From positions 1 through 64,000 of the forward strand of contig MU405381.1 of NCBI GenBank assembly GCA_022836615.1: a stretch of DNA of 64,000 bases, written 5' to 3'. Numbering within the stretch: position 1 is the stretch's first letter; every line of letters starts with the position of its first letter. This DNA is from Annulohypoxylon bovei var. microspora. Lineage: Eukaryota; Ascomycota; Sordariomycetes; Xylariales; Hypoxylaceae. A program made the translations under genes and the position numbers. Below the pieces are notes generated by a model that was given only the letters and a program-made list of their open reading frames with translations, was not told the origin of the DNA and ran no database searches. Below are positions 13,501 through 23,780 of the stretch, piece by piece.

Positions 13501-16500
13501 TTTTTTATATCATTTTAAAATTAAGTTTAATATGTATTTTTATAAATCTTTTTTATTAAATATTTATTTAATTATAATGTAAAACTTTATTATTTCACTT
13601 TATTATTAAAGAATAATATTAATTATGTTAATTTTTAATTTTTTCGAATATTATATATTAATGGGCCATTAAATTAATTTAAGCCTTTTATTTATTTATT
13701 TATAAAACGCATTACGATTAAGTTTTAAAATTATAATTACAACCATTTATAAAAAATTAAAATAATTATTCATTACGTTTATAAAGTTTAATTTAATTTA
13801 TATATTCCGTATAATTTTAAAATATTTTAATTTATAATTTTCGTTATTCATGGATTATATATACATTATTTATTATTATTAATAAAGTTATTTATATAAT
13901 TTAAATAAGATTTTATAAAAATAATTTAAAATTATAAAATGTTAAAGTTTATAATAAATAAAAATCTTATATTAACCGAGTAAAAATTATATTAAAATTA
14001 ATTTTAATCCGTTTTTAAATTAAATTAAATTATATTTAATTATGTTAATAATTTCAGGTAAATAACTTTTAAAAGGCTTATTTAACGTTAAATATAAAGT
14101 GTGTTATAAACGTTATTATTTGTAAAGAAAAGTTTATATAATATTTTATAAAAATTGTTTTTATTAAAATTTAACGTAAATTCGAGTTGGATTTAAAACG
14201 GTTTAAAAATAAACGTTAAATTTAAAAAATTTATTATTTAAAAGTAAAGAAAAATATTAATAAATACGTCGTTATTTATATAATAAAAAAATAAACGGAA
14301 ACGTTTTAAAATTACGTTTATATTTAAATGGATTTATCGTTTAAAATGGTTTATAAGTAAATTAATTTGTATTTAATTATTAAATTAAATGAAATTATAA
14401 ACGATATAATTTTAATGAATTATAAATAAAAGTAATATTAATAAATTATAAAAATCGAAACGTTTATTTATATATTCTTTAATTAAAAAATAACACAAGT
14501 ATATTATTAATTATTTTATTATTTATTTTATTAACTTAAAGTAATATCGGGAACTTTAATGTGTTTTAAATATATATAAAGAACGCATTAAAAACAAATT
14601 AATACCTTAATTTTTATTATTATTTTAAACATATGTAAAAAACAAGCATATGGGTTAAGTTAATATTTAAAAGGTATACATATAATATATTATTTTTAAA
14701 TTATTTTTAAATTGTTTTTAAATTAAATATTAATTTATTTTAAGCTTAAACCTTTTAAAATCATGGTAAAAACATTTATTATATATTATAATATTTTACA
14801 AGGTTTATTTATAATGTGGGTTTCATAATAAATTTCCTTAATGTAATTTAAATGTATTTTTAAATTAAATATTTGGTTTATTTTTATAAGCTTATTTATT
14901 AAAAGTAATTAACGTAATGATTAAACTTTATTTAAATAAATAAATTATTATAAAATTAATTTAAAACTAATTTTAAAACGAATAAAGTTAATTTTATATA
15001 AAAATTAAAAATTAATGGGAAAATAAATTATTAAGTTAACTTTAAAAGAAATTATGTTAAATTTGCTTTAAAATTAATTTTATAAATTAATTAAATATAT
15101 TAAAACATATTAATATTAATAAAAGCGAGCATTTTATAATTAATAATTTTATTAAAAAATTAATTTCATTTTTAATGGTTATAAAGTTATAAATGTTAAT
15201 TTAAACTAATTTTAAAACGATTTTAAATTAATTGTTATTTAGTTTTTATAAGTTTATTAAAAATCATAAAAAGCGGTTTACGGTTTATAAAAAACATAAT
15301 ATCTTTTATAAGCAAAAAAACATATCCATAAAAACGTATTTCGTGCGTAAAATAAAAAATTAAAATAAATTAAAATTACTTTATAATTACATTATAATAT
15401 ATATTTAAATAACTTTTAATTAAATATTTTAATAAATAAAAATTACCGTAAATAAATGGAAAAAAAAAATAAAATCCATTGTTTTTTTTTAATTTTTTAA
15501 ATACGTTTAATAATATTAATATCGTTTTAAATTAATTTAAAATTAATTTAAAATTATTATTAAGGTTTAATAACTTATTATAATAAATTAATAACATAAA
15601 TTTAACGAATAATAACGAAAGTATTATATAAATTAAAAATAAACTTAACGCATTTTTAAATTAATAAATGGATTTTTATAAATCATTTAACTTTAATAAA
15701 TCATAAAAACGGCTTAATTTTAATTTAATTTAAAATTAATTTATATTTATAAAATTACTTAAATTTAAATTATCGGAATATTTGAATTATATAATGTAAA
15801 ATAATTAAAAAAATCGTTTTAAATTTAATTTATAATTGTTTTTATAAGATATTAAGTTTAATTTACTTTTATTTAAAAAGCTTTTATAATTATCATTAAG
15901 TAAATTTAAAAAAAAAAAAATTTAATATATTTTAACATTATATTACGTTTAAATTAATATAAATGAAATTATTTAAAAGTTTTTATAATTATTAAAGGTA
16001 TTTTCGAAGTTAAGTTTATGGAAAAAAAAAATAAAAAAATTATGTTAAAAAATAATTGAAAAAAAAAACTCGGGTTAAACGAATATTAAAGGCTTGTAAA
16101 TTAAAAGAAAAAGAATGAAATTTATTTAAAAAATTAAGGTAAAAAAAATTATAAATCGGATTTAATAATATTAATATATATAATTTTTATATAATTTTTA
16201 TAAAATCTTTACGTAATATTTATATATTTTTATTACGTTAAATTTATTTATAACGTTTATAACGTATATTAATTATTTTAATAATGAATGAAAATTTAAC
16301 ACGGTTTATACGCGATTTAATAAATATATATTTATTTTTAATAAAATAATGTTTTTTTAATTTTTTTTTTTATATATTTATTTATTATTTTATTAAATAA
16401 ATTAATTTTATATTTTATATATTTTTCGGAAATCTTTTATTAATTAAAAATAACCACCGTTATTTCCGCTTTTACCTTCGTTATCGCGGCTTTTTATAAT

Positions 16501-18189
16501 AATTTAAATGTTAATAAATTAATTATTTTATATTTAAGTTAAATTAAATTTAAATCGCATTAAAATTATTTTTAAATAATGCTTTATATGTTATTTTATT
16601 TCTTATTATAAATAAAGCTTAACTTTATATTATCGGTATGTTTTTAATTTATTTTAGAATTATTATTTATTAATTTTATATAAGCTTTATTTTAAAAGTT
16701 AATTTAAGGTTTTACCTTTTTAATATATTTTTATTAAAAGTAATTTAAAATTGGTTTTTAATTAAATTTAAATGGTATTAACTTAAGTTATTAATTTATT
16801 ATAAGTACTTATATTTAACGGTTTTTATTTAATTAATTAAATATTTAATATTAAAATTAATTTAAATGTTTTAATAATCTTTTTTTAAATAATTATTTAA
16901 GTTACGATATATATATATGTTTTTAAATCGATTTAAAATTATATTCATTAATCCGTTTATTTAATTATTTTATTATTATTAATTTTAACTTAGTTTATAA
17001 TTAAACGTTTTAAAACGTTAATACGATTTATATTATTAATAAAAACTTTTAATTATTTAATAATTTTATAATAATTTTATTTAATTATAGCGGTACTTAT
17101 ATATTATGTATAATAATTAAAGTAAATAAAGTTTAAAATTATTTTAAAATTAAATTAAAAATAATCTTTTAATTATTTTTTATTAAATTTATGGTTTAAT
17201 TAATTGTATAAAAATAATAATAATTAATATGTAAATATATTTAATTAATATTTAAATTAATTTAAAATTATGTTAATTTTTATTTAAAGTTATGCGTTGG
17301 TTTATTATTATTAATGAATGGTGTTAATTTTATTTCGTTTAAAAGTTTAAGTATAAAAATTATAAATTAATTTTTAATTAAATTAATTATAAATTAATAA
17401 TTTAACTTTTTTTTTTTTTATTTACTTCGTTATAAAATGTGAACTTATAATGTGAATTTATATTAAAATTATATTAAAATTATATTTAAATTAATATTTA
17501 TAAATAATATAATAATGAATTTTATAATTATTTTAATTAACATTTTTTACGATTTATAAGTTATTTTATAACGTTTTATATTATATTAAAATCGTATTTA
17601 AATTAATGTGGATTATTTTTTAAAAAAAGTATTTTAATTATTATAAATTAATTTTATAATGCTTTTTATATTAATTTATTAATTTTTATATTCTTAATTT
17701 ATATAATTAAAAAACATTTTTTTTATTTTTTATTTTTACGTTAAATTAAGCAAAGGCTAGCTTTAAATTCTTATAATAATGATATTATATATAATGTTTT
17801 TAATTATTTAAGGTTATTTAAACGATTACGATAAAAGAAAGTACTTGTACGGAAAATTATTTTAATATAACCTTCGTTTGAAAATTTTTTTTTAAACTTT
17901 TTTATTTTATTATCGCCGCCATGTACGTAAAATGATTTAATAAATCCGATATTTATTCATTTACCTTTAAATTAATTTAAAAATTATTTTTTTTATTTAT
18001 TTTAAAGCTTTTTTTTTTAAATGCTTTAAAATCTTAATGTTATATTTATTTTAATTTTATTTTAAATTAAATTTTAATTTATTATATAAAATTCATTTAT
18101 ATTTTTTCGATTTTCTTTATAAGGAATTAATGAATTTCTTAATTTAAATAAATTATTTTAATTATAATTATAAATTATTAATAATATAA

Positions 18190-18262
18190 ATGAAAAAAAA
18201 AATAAGGAAATAAATAAAGAAATAAATAAAGAAATAAATGAAGAAATAAATGAAAAAAAAAG
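18190..18262. repeat. (GAAATAAATAAA)n short tandem repeat
   Basis: About five consecutive 12-bp units GAAATAAATAAA with small changes (TAAG, TGAA). Low-complexity tandem repeat, no other feature seen. Confidence 0.65.
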
Positions 18263-19201
18263 TGAAATTAAATTAAAATTAAATTTAAATTAAATTTTTT
18301 TAAAATTTCTTTTAAATTATAAATGTAAAAATAAGTTTAAATATAAAGAATTAAAGCATAATAAGTTTAAAAAGGGTTAATTTTAAATTATTTTTTTTTT
18401 AAATTTAAAATTCGAATAATAAGTTTTAATAAATTTTATTTAATAAAATAATTTATTTTTTATTAATAATTTATAAACGAATTAAATATGTTTTCGTTTT
18501 ATACCGGTTTTTTTAATTATAAATATAAAGGTTTTATGCCTTTATATTAAAAGTGGTGTATAAATAAAAATTTATCCGTAAAATAATTTAAAATTATTTT
18601 AAAAATTAATATATAATTTAAATTAATACCGTTATTTTTGTTTTTTCGAAAACATTTAATTAAGTTAATGTTAACTTTTTTTAATTTGATTTTTTTTTAA
18701 ATTTTTATTAATATTATATTTAAAGAATTTAAGTTGAAAATAAAAGCGATAAAAATTATAAAAATGAAAATAATAAATTCGTTTTTAAAATAATTTTAAA
18801 TTATATTAACATTAAATTTAAATTAATTAATATTTTTTATAACTTTAATTATAATGTAAAATTAATTTTTATTTTATTTAAACGTAAATATTTAATTTAT
18901 ATTTATTTGAATTTAATTAAATTTAATATAATTTTAAATAACGAACGTTTTTAAAAATCGTAATTTTAATTATAATGATTTTTTTTTTTTAAAACGTTTA
19001 ATAAAAAAATATTATATTAATTTTATAATTATTTATAATATAAAATATTAATGTAAATTAAAAGTTATATTTATATAATTAATTTAATTAAATTCATTAT
19101 AAGTGTTAATTATATTATAAAATAAATGAATTTAAATTATTTTAAAATTTTATTTAATTTTTACGATTAATTATAAAATAATATTATATTAAAATTAAAC
19201 T

Positions 19202-19244
19202 TAATATAATTTTAATATAATTTTAATATAATTTTAATATAGTT
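19202..19244. repeat. 13-bp tandem repeat next to the element terminus
   Basis: Four near-perfect copies of TTAATATAATTTT lie about 45 bp inside the GC-rich iterons that end the large AT block. Confidence 0.65.
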
Positions 19245-19290
19245 TTTAAATTAATAATTACATCACATGATTAAATAACTTAAAAACTAG

Positions 19291-19359
19291 GAGGTGGTCC
19301 GAGCTAATCGCCGAGAAGTGGTCCGAGCTAGTCGACGAGGTGGTCCGAGCTATGAGCCC
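19291..19359 (-). repeat. Terminal iterons of the large AT-rich element (right end)
   Basis: Read inward on the minus strand, the terminus starts GGGCTCATAGCTCGGACCAC and continues as three units of about 22 bp, each beginning GCTCGGACCACC or GCTCGGACCACT and followed by TCGTCGACTA or a variant. The outer 37 or so bases match the left end of the element at 33862. Arrays of this kind at transposon ends usually bind the transposase; that role is inferred here. Confidence 0.75.
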
Positions 19360-19636
19360 GTGACTATCGACCCCCGGCCAAGTGTTCCGGTCTACATATG
19401 TATATATTTTGATAGTCCCGACAACCGCCGCAGCTTTTTATCCGGCGCCCCAGTAAGACCTACTGTCTATCCTGCATAAAGCCATGGATCATCGAAGGGA
19501 TTACTAAAGCTACCTAGATAGGTAACTTCTAGCATCTCTTTCACAACCATTTCGCCCTAGAAGAGGTGGCGTGTCTGATCTCATCTCCCCTCTATACTAT
19601 CAACAAGTTTGCCTATAGTTATCACTTTATATCATA
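19360..19636. other. GC-balanced spacer between the AT block and repeat copy 3
   Basis: About 280 bp of ordinary base composition. Short open frames occur, but none has family-like sequence or clear splice signals. Positions 19360-19368 (GTGACTATC) would be the target duplication of the large element. I see no gene. Confidence 0.5.
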
Positions 19637-19644
19637 CGCGAGGC

Positions 19645-19725
19645 CACCCGTTCGGGTGGCACAATATCCCGAGTTTAGCCGGAGGTCGATGGTTCGATTC
19701 CCCGATCTCCCGGTTTTATTTTTTT
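19645..19725 (+). other. tRNA-like segment with pol III B-box and T-run
   Basis: Contains GGAGGTCGATGGTTCGATTC, which looks like the variable loop and T-arm of a tRNA, with a consensus B-box at 19691-19701. A TGGCACAATAT sequence at 19657-19667 resembles an A-box but lies closer to the B-box than in a normal tRNA, and no acceptor stem can be paired. A T-run at 19713-19725 could terminate pol III. I interpret it as the tRNA-derived part of a SINE-like repeat, not a functional tRNA. Confidence 0.45.
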
Positions 19726-19764
19726 CTCATCCGACGAAACCACTTACAACCACGGTTCGCGCAC

Positions 19765-20190
19765 CCGTTTAACCACCCTTTGAGCCTCCCCTTTAGCCAC
19801 CCGTGCTGCTACCCGTTTAACCGCTCGTTGAACCACCTGTAACCATCCCGTAAGCCACCCCTTATCGAACCCCTAAGCCACCCGCCGGGCCTCCCGTTTA
19901 GCTACCCTTTAAACCACTGATCTAACCCCCGGTCTAACCCCCGGTGAACCTCCCGTTGAACCTCCCGTTGAACCACCCGTTAAACCATCCACCCGATTAA
20001 CCACCCCTTAAGCCACCCGTGAAGCCACCCGTCTAACCACCCGTGTATCCCCCGTTGAACCACCCCTAGCCACCCGTTGATCCTCCTGCTTAGCCACCCG
20101 TAACCACCCTGCCACCCCCGGCTGTTGAACCACCCGTTCAGCCACCCGTGGCCACCCGTAGCCACCTTTCTAACGCTTTGGCCACCCTCT
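19765..20190. repeat. CACCCGTTGAACCAC minisatellite (intact array)
   Basis: About 35 irregular 10-14 bp units such as CCACCCGTTGAA, CTCCCGTTGAA, CCACCCGTCTAA and CCACCCGTAA. Unlike the arrays at 895 and 5345 it keeps its C-rich strand unmutated. Confidence 0.85.
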
Positions 20191-20649
20191 CGGGGGTTGC
20201 TTAGTCACCCAGCTTAGGGGTCTTTTTTACGCGTGCTACCTAGCTAGGTCAATTACATAAGCATCTTAGGTAATCAATTCGTCGCTGCCACCTATCTGGT
20301 CCGTGCGCGAGAACCAGCTTTTGGCAAGCTTTTCGTTTCTGAAAAACTGAATCTTGTCGAAAACCACCCTCTCGCGAACGGACCACCTCGAAAGCTGAGA
20401 TCTGTGGATTTGATTGGTTGAAAAGCCCCACCCACGAGACGATGCACCCAATCAATCGCCGTGGACATAACGGCCTCTTTGGAGATAACGGGGTTTACAC
20501 ACTTTTTAGCGCCGGAGATCCGGGATTACCGCGATAGGAGATTTTTGATAAGGATGGACCATGGAGAAAAAAAGGAAAAAAAAAACACACCAAAGCTGTA
20601 CCCGTTCAATTACCCTCGTTAAACTCGGGTAATGCTCGACTGCACTCCG

Positions 20650-21151
20650 GCTAATGATACCGTACTAGGAGGGGACCCGTAGTTTAATAGATATCTATGA
20701 ACTACCAAGTATCTAACAACCCACGTAAGAAAAGGATACCCGAAGGATCGCCATTCTAGCCCTCTGAAATCTTCAGTAGTTTTACAATGTGCGATTGAGA
20801 ATGGTCGTCTTTGGCCACCTCAAACGAGCCTGCTCATTTTATATTCCAAACTCCGCCCATGCAATAGGACCTATCTCCCCAGTACGTCAACCGGCTTTCG
20901 TGTCCCCTAGCGCCAGTGGCAGTGACATATTATAATACAGCGGCGACGTGTCGGTTGATTCCTCTCATCCTGTTATGTAGATCCGTATTAGTCGTACCCT
21001 ATTTCTTTGTTGGAGAAGTTCGTCCGTAACTGAGTAACCATCCTCAGCTCGTTTTTTATTAAATCTCACGAATCATTATAGGAAGAAGGCTGGATTAGGT
21101 TGTGGTCGACGGAGAAATTGTGCCTTGCTTAACAGCTTAGGAAACATGGCG
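20650..21151. other. Intergenic stretch, no gene seen
   Basis: About 500 bp of ordinary composition between the repeat and the 3' end of the GDT1-like gene. It presumably includes that gene's 3' untranslated region. No coding or RNA feature is recognised. Confidence 0.5.
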
Positions 21152-22903
21152 CTATGCGTAGAACGCCTCCACAAAGTAGATGAAGCCAAACGCCAAAAAT
21201 GCAACAGCACCTCCTATCGTCACTATTGAAACGTACAAGTTAGCTATTATTCGTCCAGGTCGAACAGTCCAGAGCCTTTCACAACTTACCAACTTTCAAG
21301 CTTACTCTACCGGCGATGGCCCTGCCGCCAACGACAGCCACGCCGGTACAGCATGCATGACCGAGCACGGCACCCAAAGTTACCCACCAGTAGTCCTGAC
21401 CAGCAGCCATAGCAATTGTCGCGATCTGACTACGATCTCCCCATTCGCCCAAGAAAGTCATGACGAAAGTCTGCACCCATGCGGGGCTTAGTAGTAACGA
21501 GAAGAGATTCGCTAGGCCAGTTCCGAACCCGCCAAGAATGCCGCGTTGGGGCGACGGGCTCCTACCTGGCGAGGTCGAAGGACTGCGAGGCGGAGTCGGG
21601 AACCGAGATTGCGACCTCGACTTCCGGTCGCGGTTGAGTCCCATTTCGAGGGCATACGGAGACAAGGAGGAACGCCGTCTACCTTGCTTCAAGGCCTGAT
21701 GCTCCTTCTCCTGAAGCTCCATCTCAACCTCTTGCATCTCTGCTGTGACACCCTCGTCCGGATCCATAGCCATACCCTCGCGTAGCATTTTAGCGCCGAA
21801 AACAAAGAATAGCCCTGCAGCAAGGAAAGCCGTTACTCTCTTAGGGATCAGAGCTGGCACCGTATGACCCAAGACGGCGGATAGGACGGTCATGACCATC
21901 AGGGCACCGAAGGCGGCCGAGAAGACAACCATACGGTCGTGTTTCATAGCCATGAGCGCGGCAACGAGGAATGTTTTGTCGCCAACTTCGGAGAAGAGGA
22001 TCATGGTAAGAGAAAGAACGAAAGAGTGAAGGGGTTGGATAATGCCATCATTGCCCTCGTCGCCTTGCTCGAATGCACCAGTGGTTGACTTGGTAGGTTT
22101 GGATACGTCAAGGTGGTCTTTGTTAGCCGAGTTAGGGAGTGGATTCGGATCGTCGCGTAGTTTATCTGGCAAGTCGGAAGGTTTCTATGTGACAGGTTAG
22201 CTCACCCCGAAGATAAGGACGAAGATCAGGAAAAAGATCAGGTAGTGTTTCAATGTCCTACCTCAAGACCAGTGACATCTTCAGGCGTCTGGTGTAAGTC
22301 GACCTTGCCCTTTTCCTTCTTGTTAACCTTCTCGCTCGGAATCTTCTTTTGCTCGCTGTGGGGTAAGGGTGGCTTTTCTTTAGGAGTCTCGGGCACGTTC
22401 TCGACTTTCTCTCCAGTCTCTCCCTCTTTAGCCTTCCTAGCCTTGTCCTTCTGGCTCACTCCACCCTCCGTACCAGTAGTACCTTGCTTAGGAGGTTGAC
22501 GATGAGGGTCGTCCATGACGCCGTCGTTGCTTTCAGGTATTTTCTTTCCATCAATGACAGTGGGATCTATCGGTCGATCTTTCAGGACGGGGAGAGCTTT
22601 AGGTTCCGCCACATCATTCGAGTCGCCCTTTTTGCGTCCCTTGTCGATGCTTACGAAGGGACCCTCGTGTGGCATACCGTCGTTGCCATCTACGGGAGCA
22701 TCCTTGGTGCCGACGTCAAATTTAGATGTCTTTGGAGACGTGACGGTCGAGTCGAGAGGGGATTGGGAGGATGCACTATCGGCACCAACCGCGGAAGCAT
22801 CCTTGACGGATTTCGCGTCGAGTGAAGAGGTGGCAAAGGCCAATGAAGGTAGAAGTAAAAGAATAAGCGGTGCTCGTTGCGGACCGAGTCTCATGATGGG
22901 CAC
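21152..22903 (-). CDS. GDT1: GDT1/TMEM165 (UPF0016) family Golgi Ca2+/Mn2+ transporter
   Basis: Three exons on the minus strand, 22903-22262, 22184-21290 and 21222-21152, giving 535 residues. An in-frame ATG nine bases downstream (22894) starts the cleaner signal peptide MRLGPQRAPLILLLLPSLAF, so either start is possible. Both hallmark ExGDK/R motifs are present, EVGDKTF near residue 280 and EWGDRSQ near 460, each in a hydrophobic three-helix unit, as in Gdt1/TMEM165 proteins that exchange Ca2+ or Mn2+ for protons in the Golgi. The last exon adds the final helix (AFLAFGFIYFVEAFYA). Two insertions make it nearly twice the length of yeast Gdt1: about 240 mostly hydrophilic Lys/Asp/Pro-rich residues after the signal peptide, and a Ser/Arg/Pro-rich loop between the two halves. 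Family identity is firm; ion specificity is inferred. Confidence 0.9.
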
Positions 22904-23780
22904 GGAGTTTAATAATCAGTGGGATTGAAGATGACAGGGTATTCGTAGTGACCGAACTAGGTGAAATAGGAGGTAACGCGACTACTGCTCTACAGAAGCG
23001 ACAGTGTCCCTTAGAAAAACAGCGGGTGAATTAGTGCAATGAGAAGAAGGCGAGACGACGACGAGATGTTCCGAAATGGAGGTGAGCATAGGAAGGATAT
23101 ACAGAAATGACACGGCAGGGAGAAAGGGAGAAGGACAACGCCAGAGGAAAGAAAGACCCGGTCCCAAATAATGGTAAGAAGGCTGAATATTATTATAGAG
23201 TATTGTGTTGAGCAAAGCTGGAATCTTTATAAAAGGGGTGAAGAACTTAGAAGATGGAGAATGAGAGAGGCAGTGCATCCCATCGTATGTATGTACGCGA
23301 CAGGAGAATTCAGATCTAGGAGCCAGGGGTCAAAGTTCCAGTATCAGTAATACCCACTTATTTTACCTACCGTACCTACCTGCATACGTAACCGGACTTC
23401 CAAGGTTTAATATTTAGACACAGTACCTTTCTTATGGGTCCAAGCACGTATATCCATATACCCACCTATCCATATATCCATATATCCATATATCCATATA
23501 TCCATATATCCATATAACTTCATGCGTATAATTATATAATCTATTACATACAAATAACTAACTTGAAAGAAACGAATCATAGTCCGTGCACAAACAAAAG
23601 GTGTTTATTTACCTTGAAATTCTGATTGGGGAAGAACCCTGAAAAATAACCCTTTACCCTAACCCTGATCAAATACATAAGGTTACCTATTCTCAAATTA
23701 TATTTCTTCATGTTCTAGAATAATTTCTTTAATCACCTTGTCACCACTGCCCCCGGACGAACTTTTCCATTACATCCATC
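22904..23780. other. Divergent intergenic region with an ATATCCAT microsatellite
   Basis: Shared upstream region of the GDT1-like gene (-) and the Myb-domain gene (+). It contains a TATCCATA tandem repeat at about 23451-23516 and an AT-rich stretch after it. No gene is supported; the 98-residue minus-strand frame at 22982-23278 has no family-like sequence. Confidence 0.55.
23451..23516. repeat. (TATCCATA)n microsatellite
   Basis: About seven tandem copies of the 8-bp unit TATCCATA, slightly degenerate at the left, in the promoter region upstream of the gene starting at 23781. Confidence 0.85.

Larger units (their letters stand above)
1..19359. mobile_element. AT-rich, RIP-degraded repeat block; right end of a large TIR element (left end outside window)
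   Basis: About 19.3 kb made almost entirely of A and T, dense in TpA and poor in CpA/TpG, with stops in every frame and no recognisable protein domain. This is what RIP leaves of old transposable elements in Pezizomycotina. The block ends at 19290-19359 in GC-rich iterated units that match, inverted, the terminus of the complete 1.5-kb element at 33862-35362. The simplest reading is that the block, or its rightmost nested member, is an element of the same terminal family; its final base would be 19359 and its target duplication GTGACTATC (19360-19368). Two decayed copies of another repeat are embedded (about 580-1309 and 5010-6003). It contains none of the genes expected of a mitochondrial insert. 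That the whole 19 kb is one element is inference. Confidence 0.5.
19637..20600 (+). repeat. Near-intact copy 3 of the minisatellite/tRNA-like complex repeat
   Basis: The best preserved member of the repeat family, inverted relative to copies 1 and 2. From the left: edge CGCGAGGCCACC (19638); a tRNA-like stretch with a perfect pol III B-box GGTTCGATTCC (19691-19701); a T-rich run (19713-19725); GGTTCGCGCACCCG; a CACCCGTTGAACCAC-type minisatellite (about 19765-20190); and a unique part with TCGCGAACGGACCACCTCG that matches 600-880 and 5040-5330 apart from transitions. An A-rich tract near 20570-20592 and a degenerate inverted tRNA-like motif near 20600-20645 may mark the far end. Short open frames here are minisatellite translations, not genes. 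Confidence 0.75.

Noticed and set aside
1..19290. Mitochondrial DNA inserted in the nucleus
   Set aside because: High AT suggests it, but no mitochondrial coding, rRNA or tRNA sequence can be recognised, and the block carries decayed nuclear repeats and a transposon terminus.
19566..20455. Several 60-77 codon frames
   Set aside because: They read the minisatellite and tRNA-like parts of a repeat found in three copies; the Gly/Trp- or Pro/His-rich peptides are repeat translations.
22484..22928. Plus-strand frames of 113 and 137 codons
   Set aside because: They are antisense to the first exon of the GDT1-like gene, which has coherent splice sites and domain content.
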